This document shows, one piece after another, positions 52,386 through 60,584 of a DNA stretch of 64,000 bases. The position numbers were made by a program, and so were the translations under genes. The DNA is from Pseudonocardia broussonetiae (GTDB taxonomy: Bacteria; Actinomycetota; Actinomycetes; Mycobacteriales; Pseudonocardiaceae), in assembly GCF_013155125.1 (NCBI RefSeq), contig NZ_CP053564.1:999501-1063500 (forward strand), read 5' to 3'. Each line of letters opens with the position of its first letter. Position 1 is the first letter of the stretch. The notes under the pieces are model-generated. The model made no database searches. It was given only the letters and a program-made list of their open reading frames with translations, and was not told the origin of the DNA.

Positions 52386-53372
52386 TCAGGGACGCACCTG
52401 GATCTTGCGCCCGACCCCGGCGCGGAACTGCTCCAGCGCCGCCGGGTACTCCTCCAGCGGCTTCCGGTCGCTGATCATGACCTCGGGACGCAGCACGCCG
52501 TCGGCGAACAGCTCCGCGGCGCGCTCGAAGCTGTGCAGCACCGCCATCGACCCGACGATCCGGATCTCCTGGTTGTAGACCCTGAACGGCGAGAACCGGG
52601 CGACGGCGTCCTCGTTCGCCACCCCGAACTGCTGGAACGTGCCGCCGCGGATCACACGGCCCAGGCCGTCCTCGATGGCGGCGACGACGCCGGTGCAGTC
52701 GACGACGTTGTCCCACCCCCGCTGCTGCTCCAGCTCGTCGGCGCTGGTCACGGTGTGGGTGCAGCCCAGCTCCTCGGCCGTCTCCAGCCGCGCCGGGTTG
52801 AGGTCGACCATGCTGACGCTGGCCGCGCCCGCTCGCTTGGCCAGCTCCATCATCATCAGGCCCATCGTGCCGGCGCCGTAGATCAGGTAGTGGTCGCCCA
52901 GGCGCGGGGCGAGCACGTCGAAGCCGCGGACCGCGCACGACAGCGGCTCGATCAGCGCCGCGTCCGCCGGGGCGACGCCGGGCGGCAGCACGACGCAGTT
53001 GGCCACCGGCGCCACGGCGTACTCGGCCGCGCCGCCCGTCGTCGACACGCCGATCGCGGCCCAGCGCTCGCACAGGTTGCCCCGGCCGCGGCGGCAGAAG
53101 TAGCACTCGCCGCAGTGCAGCGACGGGTCGACCGCGACCTGGTCGCCGACCCGCAGCTCGGTGACCTCCGCACCGACGCCGACGACCTCCCCGGCGAACT
53201 CGTGCCCCGGCGTGACCGGGAGCGTCGGGGCGAACTCGCCGTCGGCGATGTGCAGGTCGGTGCCGCAGATCCCGCACGCCGCCACGGCCACGACGACCTC
53301 GCGGGGCCCCGGTGCCGGGTCGGGGACCGTCTCGACGGTGACGCGGTCGGCCGAGATGACCGCCGCCCTCAC
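52386..53372 (-). CDS. Zinc-dependent alcohol/polyol dehydrogenase
   Basis: A 328-residue medium-chain dehydrogenase. GTG 53372 overlaps the upstream permease stop by 4 bases. Catalytic zinc ligands are in CGICGTDLH and GHEFAGEVV; the structural zinc cluster is C-GEC-YFC-RRGRGNLC. The Rossmann motif is YGAGTMGLMMMEL, and DLNPARL gives an acidic residue that favours NAD. The position in a sugar-ABC operon suggests oxidation of the imported polyol, as sorbitol or mannitol dehydrogenase. Last gene of the operon. Confidence 0.93.
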   Translation of the reverse strand: MRAAVISADRVTVETVPDPAPGPREVVVAVAACGICGTDLHIADGEFAPTLPVTPGHEFAGEVVGVGAEVTELRVGDQVAVDPSLHCGECYFCRRGRGNLCERWAAIGVSTTGGAAEYAVAPVANCVVLPPGVAPADAALIEPLSCAVRGFDVLAPRLGDHYLIYGAGTMGLMMMELAKRAGAASVSMVDLNPARLETAEELGCTHTVTSADELEQQRGWDNVVDCTGVVAAIEDGLGRVIRGGTFQQFGVANEDAVARFSPFRVYNQEIRIVGSMAVLHSFERAAELFADGVLRPEVMISDRKPLEEYPAALEQFRAGVGRKIQVRP

Positions 53373-54253
53373 TTGACCGCCCCCAGCGACAGGCCCTGCA
53401 CCAGCTTGTCCTGCGCCGCGAACCCCGCGATGAGCACCGGGAGCGACACGACGACCGCCGCCGCGCACACCTTGGCCAGGAACAGGCCCTGGCTGGTGAC
53501 GAAGCTCGTGAGGAACACCGGCGCCGTCTGCGCGACGGTCGCGGTGAGCACGCGGGCGAACAGCAGCTCGTTCCAGCTGAAGATGAAGCAGATGAGCGAC
53601 GTGGCGGCGATGCCGGGCAGCACGATCGGCATGACGATCACACGCAGCGTCCGCAGCAGCGACGCCCCGTCGACCGACGCCGCCTCCAGGATCTCGACGG
53701 GCACCTCGGCCAGGAACGAGCGCATCATCCACACGGCGATCGGCAGGTTCATCGACGTGTAGAGCACGATCAGCAGCCAGATGTTGTCGAGCATCCCGAT
53801 GCCCTGCGCGATGAGGTACACCGGCAGCAGGCCCGCCACGACCGGCAGCATCTTCGTGGACAGGAAGAAGAACATCACGTCGGTCCACTTGCGCACCGGC
53901 CGGATCGACAGCGCGTACGCGGCCGGGATCGCGAGGACCAGCACCAGCACCGTCGACAGGACGCTCGCCGTCATCGAGTTGAGCAGCGGCGGCCAGGGGC
54001 TCGCACCGGTCGTCGACCCGAAGAAGTTGAGGTAGCCGTCGAGGGTGAGCGGCGCGAACACCGACGGCGGGTTCGTCGCCGCGTCGGTCTCGCTGTGGAA
54101 CGACGTCAGCACCATCCACACGACGGGCAGCACGAACAGGATGCCGACGAACCAGGCGAGGATCCCCAGCAGCGGCCCGCTGCGGGAGCGCCGGGGCGGC
54201 GCGACGGCCGCCTCCGACGGGGTGAGCGCCGTGCGCTCCACGGTCGCGGTCAT
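53369..54253 (-). CDS. ABC sugar permease, MalG type
   Basis: A 294-residue permease with six membrane helices and the EAA loop EILEAASVDGASLLRTLRVIVMPI, ending GLSLGAVKG-like (VQGLSLGAVK), typical of carbohydrate uptake ABC-1 permeases. ATG 54253 overlaps the previous permease stop (ATGA). It pairs with the MalF-type permease. The importer's ATPase is absent from the cluster, so a shared MsiK-like ATPase is likely. Confidence 0.95.
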   Translation of the reverse strand: MTATVERTALTPSEAAVAPPRRSRSGPLLGILAWFVGILFVLPVVWMVLTSFHSETDAATNPPSVFAPLTLDGYLNFFGSTTGASPWPPLLNSMTASVLSTVLVLVLAIPAAYALSIRPVRKWTDVMFFFLSTKMLPVVAGLLPVYLIAQGIGMLDNIWLLIVLYTSMNLPIAVWMMRSFLAEVPVEILEAASVDGASLLRTLRVIVMPIVLPGIAATSLICFIFSWNELLFARVLTATVAQTAPVFLTSFVTSQGLFLAKVCAAAVVVSLPVLIAGFAAQDKLVQGLSLGAVK

Positions 54254-55185
54254 CGGGAACCCTCCTCGCGGAACAGCGACGACACGGTGCGCAGCGCCAG
54301 GGTGGCGATCAGGATCGTCCCGATCACCACGACCACGCCGGCGGCGGACGCCCGGCCGTAGTCCTGCGCGTTGTAGAAGGTCTGGTAGATCGTGTACGGC
54401 AGGTTGGCGGTGCCGAGGCCGCCGGAGGTGATGGTGAAGACGGCGTCGAAGTTCTGCACGATGTAGATCGACCCGAGCAGGCCGCCCAGCTCCAGGTACT
54501 GGCGCAGGTGCGGGAAGGTCATGTACCGGAAGATCTGGAACGCCGAGCAGCCGTCGAGCTGGGCGGCCTCGATGACGTCGAGCGGCTTGCTCTGCAGGCC
54601 CGCCAGGATGATCAGCATCATGAACGGCGTCCACTGCCACACCAGCGCGGCGACGACCGCGGTGAGCGGCGTCGTCGAGATCCAGTCGGGCTGCGGCGCG
54701 TTCCCCCCGAACACCGCGGTGAGCAGCCCGTTGAACAGGCCGTACTCCGGGTTGTAGAGCGCGTGCTTCCAGACGAGCGCGGCCGCGACCGGCACCACCA
54801 GGAACGGCGTGATCATCAGCGTGCGGACGAACCCGCGACCGAGGAACGCCCGGTCCAGCAGCAGTGCGATGAGCATGCCGAGCAGCAGGCTGACCAGCAC
54901 GACCGAGACCGTCAGCACGATCGTCGTGATGATCGACTCGCGCGTGGTGACGTCGGTGACGACGCGCACGAAGTTGTCGAGCCCGGCGAACCCGCGCTCG
55001 TCGGGGTAGTAGGCGTTCCAGTTCATGAACGAGATCACCAGCGTGCCCACGAACGGCAGCTGCGTCACGATGATCAGGAAGACCAGCGCGGGCAGCAGCG
55101 GCGCGCGCCGGGCCCAGTCGCCGGTGCGCCGCAGCGCGGGCTCCGCCGGCGGTTGCGCCGTCGGGCGCTCGGTCGTCGTCGTCAT
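54250..55185 (-). CDS. ABC sugar permease, MalF type
   Basis: A 311-residue permease: ATG 55185 overlaps the binding-protein stop. Six membrane helices; EAA loop DVIEAAQLDGCSAFQIFRYMTFPHL; segment SFMNWNAYYPDERGFAGLDNFVRV is close to the SmoF/mannitol permease pattern as I recall it. With the binding protein and MalG-type partner it forms a polyol or sugar importer. Confidence 0.95.
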   Translation of the reverse strand: MTTTTERPTAQPPAEPALRRTGDWARRAPLLPALVFLIIVTQLPFVGTLVISFMNWNAYYPDERGFAGLDNFVRVVTDVTTRESIITTIVLTVSVVLVSLLLGMLIALLLDRAFLGRGFVRTLMITPFLVVPVAAALVWKHALYNPEYGLFNGLLTAVFGGNAPQPDWISTTPLTAVVAALVWQWTPFMMLIILAGLQSKPLDVIEAAQLDGCSAFQIFRYMTFPHLRQYLELGGLLGSIYIVQNFDAVFTITSGGLGTANLPYTIYQTFYNAQDYGRASAAGVVVVIGTILIATLALRTVSSLFREEGSR

Positions 55186-56537
55186 GATCCACTCTCCCGG
55201 GACCGGTACCGCTCCGCCACGTCGTCGGCCAGCTGCTGGCCGCGGTCGAGCGCGTCGGGCACGCTCACCTGCCCGGCGATGGCCGAGCTGATCTGCTGCG
55301 ACACCTGCGTCCCCAGGTCGGGGAACTCCGGGATGCCGACGAACTGGATGCCGATCGCGGGCCGCGGCTGGACTCCGGGGTTCCGCGGGTCGGCCGACTC
55401 GATCGCCGCGCGGGTCTGCTCGGCGAACGCCCCGGCCTCGGCCAGGTACTGCGGGTTCTCGTACGTCGACGCGCGCTTGCCCGCCGGCACCGACGACCAG
55501 CCGATCTGCTCGCCGACCAGCTGCTCGTACTCCTTGCCCGAGGCCCAGGAGACGAACTGCCAGGCCGCGTCCTTGCGCTCGCTCGCGGCCTGGATGCCCC
55601 ACGACCAGGCGTAGAGCCAGCCGGCGCTGTCGGTCTCGACGACCGGGGCGGGGGCGTAGCCGATCATGCCGCGCACCGGGGAGTCGGCCGCCTCCAGCGA
55701 GCCCGCCGCCGACGTGGCGTCGTACCACATGGCGACGTTGCCCTGGATGAGGTTGTTGAGGCACTCGGTGAACCCGGCCTGCGGGGCACCGGTCTCGCCG
55801 TGCTCGCGCACCAGGTCGACGTAGAACTGCACGGCCTCTTCGAACTCCGGCGCGTTCACCTGCGCCTCCCAGGCTGAAGTGAACCACGTGCCCCCGAACG
55901 TGTTGACCACCGTCGTGAGCGGCGCGAACACCTGCCCCCAGCCGGGCTGGCCGCGCAGGCAGATGCCGGCCATGCCGGGCTGGATGCCGTCGACGCGGGC
56001 CGCGATCTCGGCGACCTCCTGCCACGTCGGCTTCTCCGGCATGACGAGGCCCGCCTGCTCGAGGACGTCGCGGCGGTACATGAGGAACGAGGACTCGCCG
56101 TAGAAGGGCTGGCCGTAGACCTGCCCGTCGTCGCCGGACAGCGAGGTGACCATCGGCGCCAGGATGTCGCCCTGGTCGAAGCCCGGGTCGTTCGCGATGA
56201 ACTCGTCCATCGGCGCGATCCAGCCGCTGCGCGCGTAGATCGGGATCTCGAAGTTGCTCAGCGTGGCGACGTCGTACTGGCCGGCCTGGCTGGAGAACTC
56301 CTGGCTGATCTTGTCGCGGACGTCGTTCTCGGGCAGCACCGTGAAGTTGACGGTGATGCCGGTCTCGCGGGTGAAGTTGTCGGCGGTGAGGCGCTGCAGG
56401 TCCACCATCTGCTGGTTGTTGACCATCAGCACGTTGATGCTGTCCGGCCCGCCCCCGCCCACCGAACCGCCCCAGCCCGCACAGGAACTGGTCGCCAGCA
56501 CCGCCAGCACCATCCCGACTGCCCGTGTACGCCTCAT
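55182..56537 (-). CDS. Sugar/polyol ABC substrate-binding lipoprotein
   Basis: A 451-residue lipoprotein with a signal peptide ending LATSSCAG (Cys19). The mature part has the extracellular solute-binding family 1 pattern: NVLMVNNQQMVDLQRLTADNFTRETGI, VLPENDVRDKI, PFYGESSFLMYRRD and GWSSVPAGKRAST. This set resembles SmoE-type sorbitol/mannitol-binding proteins. It heads the importer operon. The start is 18 bases from an inverted repeat (56555-56566) that probably binds the divergent SorC regulator. Confidence 0.94.
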   Translation of the reverse strand: MRRTRAVGMVLAVLATSSCAGWGGSVGGGGPDSINVLMVNNQQMVDLQRLTADNFTRETGITVNFTVLPENDVRDKISQEFSSQAGQYDVATLSNFEIPIYARSGWIAPMDEFIANDPGFDQGDILAPMVTSLSGDDGQVYGQPFYGESSFLMYRRDVLEQAGLVMPEKPTWQEVAEIAARVDGIQPGMAGICLRGQPGWGQVFAPLTTVVNTFGGTWFTSAWEAQVNAPEFEEAVQFYVDLVREHGETGAPQAGFTECLNNLIQGNVAMWYDATSAAGSLEAADSPVRGMIGYAPAPVVETDSAGWLYAWSWGIQAASERKDAAWQFVSWASGKEYEQLVGEQIGWSSVPAGKRASTYENPQYLAEAGAFAEQTRAAIESADPRNPGVQPRPAIGIQFVGIPEFPDLGTQVSQQISSAIAGQVSVPDALDRGQQLADDVAERYRSRESGS

Positions 56538-56554
56538 CGCGCCCTCCCGACTCC

Positions 56555-56566
56555 GCTCAGATGAGC
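56555..56566. promoter_or_regulatory. Operator-like repeat, importer side
   Basis: GCTCA-GA-TGAGC, an inverted repeat 18 bases upstream of the binding-protein start. The same repeat with one base changed occurs at 56644-56655 in front of the divergent regulator, 89 bases away centre to centre. Confidence 0.6.
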
Positions 56567-56633
56567 ACGAGCCTGATCAGAGGATCAGAGTGTGGCAGCG
56601 CTCACGTTCCGTCAATGGCGCGTGCAAGAATGG

Positions 56634-56655
56634 GCGCTTAAGCGCTCACATGAGC
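56634..56655. promoter_or_regulatory. Operator-like repeats, regulator side
   Basis: GCTCA-CA-TGAGC at 56644-56655 overlaps a perfect 12-bp palindrome GCGCTTAAGCGC at 56634-56645. The nonamer AGCGCTCAC also occurs at 56597-56605 and 56641-56649. The site sits against the ribosome site of the SorC gene, which fits autorepression. Confidence 0.6.
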
Positions 56656-56665
56656 AGGAGGCGCC

Positions 56666-57661
56666 ATGCCCCGAGGTCCCGCACAGCTCGTCCTCACCGC
56701 GTCGGTGGCCCGCCGCTACTACCTCGACGGCCGCTCGAAGGTCGAGATCGCCGAGGAGTTCGCGCTGAGCCGGTTCAAGGTCGCGCGGCTGCTGGAGGAC
56801 GCCCGGACGAGCGGGCTGGTGCGCATCGAGATCGGCCACCCCGGCACCGTCGACGTCGAGCTGTCCGGGCGGCTCATGGCGGAGCTGGGCCTGCGCCACT
56901 GCGTCGTCACCGACACCCCGGACGAGCACCCCGCCGCCCTGCGCGAGCACCTCGGCGCCGCGGCGGCCGACCTGCTCACCGAGATCGTCACCGAGGACGA
57001 CGTGCTCGGGCTGTCCTGGGCCCGCTCGGTCAGCGCGATGGCCACCGCGCTCACTGAGCTCGCGCCCGTGCCGGTCGTGCAGCTCACCGGGGCGCTGGCC
57101 CGCCCCGGCGTCGACGACAGCTCGATCGAGCTCGTCCGGGAGGTCGCGCGGGTCGCCGGCGGGCCCGCGTACTTCTTCTACGCCCCGATGGCCGTCGCCG
57201 ACGCCGCCACGGCGCGGGCGCTGCGCCGCCAGCCCGAGGTCGAGCGGGCGTTCTCGCTGATCGACTCCGTGACGATCGCCGTCGCCGGGGTGGGAGCGTG
57301 GGAGTCCGAGCAGTCGACGCTCTACGACGCCACCGGCGAGGCCGAGCGCGCCGCGCTGGCGCGCAAGGGCGTCTGCGCCGACGTCTCCGGGGTGCTCATC
57401 GACGCCGCCGGCGCGCCCGTCCGCGCCCGGCTGACCGACCGGATGGTCGGCATCACGCACGCGCAGATGGCCGCGGTGCCCGAGGTGATCGGGATCGTCT
57501 ACGGGCCGGCGAAGGTGCGGGCGGCGCTCGCGGCGGTGCGCGGCGGGCTGGTTGACAGCCTCGTCACGCACTCCACGCTGGCGACCGCCCTGATCGAGGC
57601 GGCGCAGGACCGGGCGCCCCGGGGCGGGGCTGCGGGGGGCGGGGCGGCCGGTGTCCGCTGA
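56666..57661 (+). CDS. SorC/DeoR-type sugar-binding transcriptional regulator
   Basis: A 331-residue SorC-family regulator; ATG 56666 has AGGAGG upstream. The N-terminal HTH is VARRYYLDGRSKVEIAEEFALSRFKVARLLEDARTSGLVRIEI (in parts), and the effector domain contains VLGLSWARSVSAMATAL, VQLTGAL, DSVTIAVAGVGAW and GITHAQM. Such proteins bind phosphorylated sugars or polyols and control the neighbouring uptake operon. The divergent importer is the obvious target. The extreme C-terminus is a low-complexity GGAAGGGAAG tail. Its last 11 bases overlap the next gene. Confidence 0.93.
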   Translation: MPRGPAQLVLTASVARRYYLDGRSKVEIAEEFALSRFKVARLLEDARTSGLVRIEIGHPGTVDVELSGRLMAELGLRHCVVTDTPDEHPAALREHLGAAAADLLTEIVTEDDVLGLSWARSVSAMATALTELAPVPVVQLTGALARPGVDDSSIELVREVARVAGGPAYFFYAPMAVADAATARALRRQPEVERAFSLIDSVTIAVAGVGAWESEQSTLYDATGEAERAALARKGVCADVSGVLIDAAGAPVRARLTDRMVGITHAQMAAVPEVIGIVYGPAKVRAALAAVRGGLVDSLVTHSTLATALIEAAQDRAPRGGAAGGGAAGVR

Positions 57662-58433
57662 GATCCCGCTGCTGGGCGGCACGGCCAACCGCGGGCGGGT
57701 GCACCGCGTCGGCGACACCGTCCGCCGTCCGCTGCGGCCCACCGCCCCCGCCGTCCACGCGCTGCTGCGCCACCTCGAGGACGTCGGGTTCGACGGGGCG
57801 CCGCGCGTGCTGGGCGTCGACGCCGAGGGGCGCGAGGTCCTCACCTACATCCCCGGCGAGGCCGTCACGGCACCCGCGCCGCCGTGGGGCCTGACCGACG
57901 CCGCGCTCGCGAGCGTCGGGCGGCTGCTGCGCCGCTTCCACGACGCCGCCGCCGGCTTCGACCCGGCGCCGCACGACTGGTCCTCCCCCGCGTCCGCACC
58001 GTTCGACGAGGGCGGGATCGCGCACAACGACCCGAACCTCGACAACGTCGTGTTCCGCGGCGACCGGGCCGTCGCGCTGATCGACTTCGACCTGGCCGCG
58101 CCCGGCGCCCCGGTGTGGGACGTCGCCGGCACCGCCCGGTTCTGGGCGCCCCTGCGCGACCCCGCCGACACCGACGACGTCCGCGCCGGGCGCGAGCTCG
58201 ACCGGCTCCGCGTCCTGGTCGACGCCTACGACCTCGACGACGACGGCCGCGCCCGGCTCGCCGCGGCCGCACTCGGGCACCACGCGTGGATGAGCGCGCT
58301 CGTCGGCGACGGCGCCCGCACCGGCGTCCCCGGCTTCGCCGAGTACTGGACGCCGCAGACGCGGGCGCGCTCGGAGCGGGCCCGGGCGTGGCTGGAGCGG
58401 CGCGCCGGCGCGATCACGGCCGCGCTCGCGTAG
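57651..58433 (+). CDS. Aminoglycoside phosphotransferase-fold kinase (APH family)
   Basis: A 260-residue kinase of the APH/choline kinase-like fold. GTG 57651 overlaps the SorC gene by 11 bases, so it is in the same operon. Brenner's motif is HNDPNLDNVVF (catalytic Asp, Asn) and the Mg2+ site is LIDFDLAAPG. The N-lobe is short. Although named for antibiotic resistance, family members also phosphorylate sugars, amino sugars and polyols; coupling to a polyol regulator suggests a metabolic kinase. Substrate not known. Confidence 0.85.
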   Translation: MSAEIPLLGGTANRGRVHRVGDTVRRPLRPTAPAVHALLRHLEDVGFDGAPRVLGVDAEGREVLTYIPGEAVTAPAPPWGLTDAALASVGRLLRRFHDAAAGFDPAPHDWSSPASAPFDEGGIAHNDPNLDNVVFRGDRAVALIDFDLAAPGAPVWDVAGTARFWAPLRDPADTDDVRAGRELDRLRVLVDAYDLDDDGRARLAAAALGHHAWMSALVGDGARTGVPGFAEYWTPQTRARSERARAWLERRAGAITAALA

Positions 58434-58436
58434 GGC

Positions 58437-59339
58437 TCAGATGCGCGTGAGCACCTCGGTGCGCAGGCGCTCCAGCGCGTCGGTCCGGCGGCTGCCGGTG
58501 CCCAGCGCGAAGTCCGGGACGATGAACTCGTCGACGCCGGCGTCGGGGTAGCCCGCGAGGACGTCGAGGACCTCCTCCGCCGTGCCCATCGCGACGGGTC
58601 GCCCGGCGGCGACGAGCCGGTCGCGGCGCTCGCGCGCGTCGGCGTCGCCCGGGTCGACCACCTCGACGACGGCCTGGGCCGACCGGCGCACCGACGCCGG
58701 GTCGCGGTCGATGCGCGCGCAGTGCCCGGCGAACACGCGGCCCTTGTGCGCGGCGAGCTCGGGCAGGCCCCAGTGGTTCCACTCGTCGGCGTAGCGGGCG
58801 ACGATGCCGAGCGCGACCCGCTCCCCCGCCGCACCGATCAGGATCGGCAGGCGCTGCGGCTTGGGTTCGAGCGGGGCGTCGGTGAGGCGGTAGAACCGGC
58901 CGTCGACGGTCGCGCGCTCCTCGCCCAGCAGCGCCGTCAGCACGCGGCACGCCTCCTCGAACCGCGCCAGCCGCTCGGGCACCGGCGGCAGCTCGATGCC
59001 GTACGCCTCGTGCTCGTTGACCTGCCAGCCCGCGCCGACGCCGAGGACGAACCGCCCGCCGGTCATGTGGTCGAGCGTGGCCGCCTGCTTGGCGACGACG
59101 GCCGGGTGCCGGTAGGTGTTGCCGAGCACCATCGACCCGATCCGCACGCGCTCGGTGCTCGCCGCGAGCCCGGCCAGCAGGGCCAGGCACTCGTGCATCG
59201 GGCCCGAGACGTCGGCACGGTTGGGCATGAAGTGGTCGGCCACCCAGACGCCGTGCCAGCCGGTGCGCTCGGCGTAGCGGGCGGCGTCGAGGACGTCGGG
59301 CCAGGGGTTGGCGGCGCTGGGCCACAGTGAGAAGTCCAT
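58437..59339 (-). CDS. LLM-class F420-dependent oxidoreductase
   Basis: A 300-residue luciferase-like TIM-barrel protein. It has AERTGWHGVWVADHF, the F420-type block GSMVLGNTYRHPAVVAKQAATLDHMTGGRFVLGVGAGW (in parts), and PILIGAAGERVALGIVARYADEWN. The pattern is that of F420-dependent members of the family common in actinomycetes, using reduced F420 in the cytosol. Substrate unknown. ATG 59339 is the only reasonable start. Its end faces the APH gene 3 bases away. Confidence 0.9.
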   Translation of the reverse strand: MDFSLWPSAANPWPDVLDAARYAERTGWHGVWVADHFMPNRADVSGPMHECLALLAGLAASTERVRIGSMVLGNTYRHPAVVAKQAATLDHMTGGRFVLGVGAGWQVNEHEAYGIELPPVPERLARFEEACRVLTALLGEERATVDGRFYRLTDAPLEPKPQRLPILIGAAGERVALGIVARYADEWNHWGLPELAAHKGRVFAGHCARIDRDPASVRRSAQAVVEVVDPGDADARERRDRLVAAGRPVAMGTAEEVLDVLAGYPDAGVDEFIVPDFALGTGSRRTDALERLRTEVLTRI

Positions 59340-59393
59340 CGGTCGCGCAGCTTACGGAGTGCTGCCGCGGCGTCACCGTGTCACGATCGGCGG

Positions 59394-60584
59394 ATGGCAG
59401 AGTACGAGCACCTCGGCGAGGCACTGGGCACCGACTTCTTCTCCGTCCGCGAGCAGTTCACGACGGAGCAGTGGGAGAAGTTCATCGCCGTCCGGAAGTT
59501 CGTCGACGAAGAGGTCCTGCCCGACATCGGCTCCTACTGGGAGAAGGCCGAGCTGCCCTGGCACCTGTTCCGGCGGCTGCCCGAGCTGAAGATCGTCGGC
59601 GAGGACATCGACGGCTACGGCGCCGCCGGCATGAGCCCGATGGCCTGCGGACTGGTGCACATGGAGCTGCACCGCGGCGACGGGTCGCTGGGCACGTTCC
59701 TCGGCGTGCACGCCGGGCTCGCGATGCAGTCGGTCGCGATGTGCGGTTCGGAGGAGCAGAAGCAGCGCTGGCTGCCCGCGATGTCGTCGTTGGAGAAGAT
59801 CGGCGCGTTCGCGCTCACCGAGCCGCAGCACGGTTCCGACTCCATCGCCCTGGAGACCACCGCCCGCCGCGACGGCGACTACTGGATCCTCAACGGCTCC
59901 AAGCGCTGGATCGGCAACGGCACGATCGCCGACCTCGTCGTGGTCTGGGCGCGCGACACCGACTCCGGCGACGTCAAGGGCTTCGTCGTCGAGACCCCGG
60001 CCGAGGGCTACGCCGCCACCGTCATTCCGGGCAAGGTGTCGCTGCGCTCGGTGTGGCAGGCCGACATCGAGCTCACCGACGTCCGCGTGCCCGACGAGAA
60101 CCGCCTCGAGAACGCCCGGTCGTTCAAGGACTGCGGCAAGGTCCTGGCCAACACCCGCGGCATCTGCGCGTGGATGGCACTGGGCCACGCGACCGCCGGC
60201 TACGACGCGGCGATGCGGTACGCGATGGCGCGCCAGCAGTTCGGCAAGCCGCTGGCGTCGTTCCAGATCGTGCAGCAGCGGCTCGTCCACATGCTCGCCG
60301 ACCTCACCTCGATGCAGCTCTACTGCATGCAGCTCGGGCGCCTCGCCGACGCCGGGCGCCTGTCTCCCACCGTCGCCGGGCTGGCCAAGATGCACAACAC
60401 CCGCACCGCCCGCAAGATCCTCTCCGAGTCCCGCGACCTGCTGGGCGGCAACGGCATCCTGCTGGAGCACCACGTCGTGCGGCACTGGGCCGACATCGAG
60501 GCCATCCACACGTTCGAGGGCACCGAGACCATGCAGACGCTGATCGTCGGGCGCGACATCACGGGGATCGGGGCGTTCGCCTAA
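59394..60584 (+). CDS. Acyl-CoA dehydrogenase (glutaryl-CoA dehydrogenase-like)
   Basis: A 396-residue flavoenzyme. FAD/substrate segments are AFALTEPQHGSDS, WILNGSKRWIGNG, and RQQFGKPLASFQIVQQRL; the catalytic Glu is in HTFEGTETMQTLIVGRDITG. The fragment HRGDGSLGTFLGVHAGL recalls glutaryl-CoA dehydrogenases, although the exact acyl-CoA is not determined. It forms an enoyl-CoA and passes electrons to ETF. The last 4 bases overlap the facing hydrolase gene. Confidence 0.92.
   Translation: MAEYEHLGEALGTDFFSVREQFTTEQWEKFIAVRKFVDEEVLPDIGSYWEKAELPWHLFRRLPELKIVGEDIDGYGAAGMSPMACGLVHMELHRGDGSLGTFLGVHAGLAMQSVAMCGSEEQKQRWLPAMSSLEKIGAFALTEPQHGSDSIALETTARRDGDYWILNGSKRWIGNGTIADLVVVWARDTDSGDVKGFVVETPAEGYAATVIPGKVSLRSVWQADIELTDVRVPDENRLENARSFKDCGKVLANTRGICAWMALGHATAGYDAAMRYAMARQQFGKPLASFQIVQQRLVHMLADLTSMQLYCMQLGRLADAGRLSPTVAGLAKMHNTRTARKILSESRDLLGGNGILLEHHVVRHWADIEAIHTFEGTETMQTLIVGRDITGIGAFA

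Noticed and set aside
57651..58433. Aminoglycoside resistance gene
   Set aside because: The APH fold alone does not show drug specificity, and the operon context is sugar metabolism.
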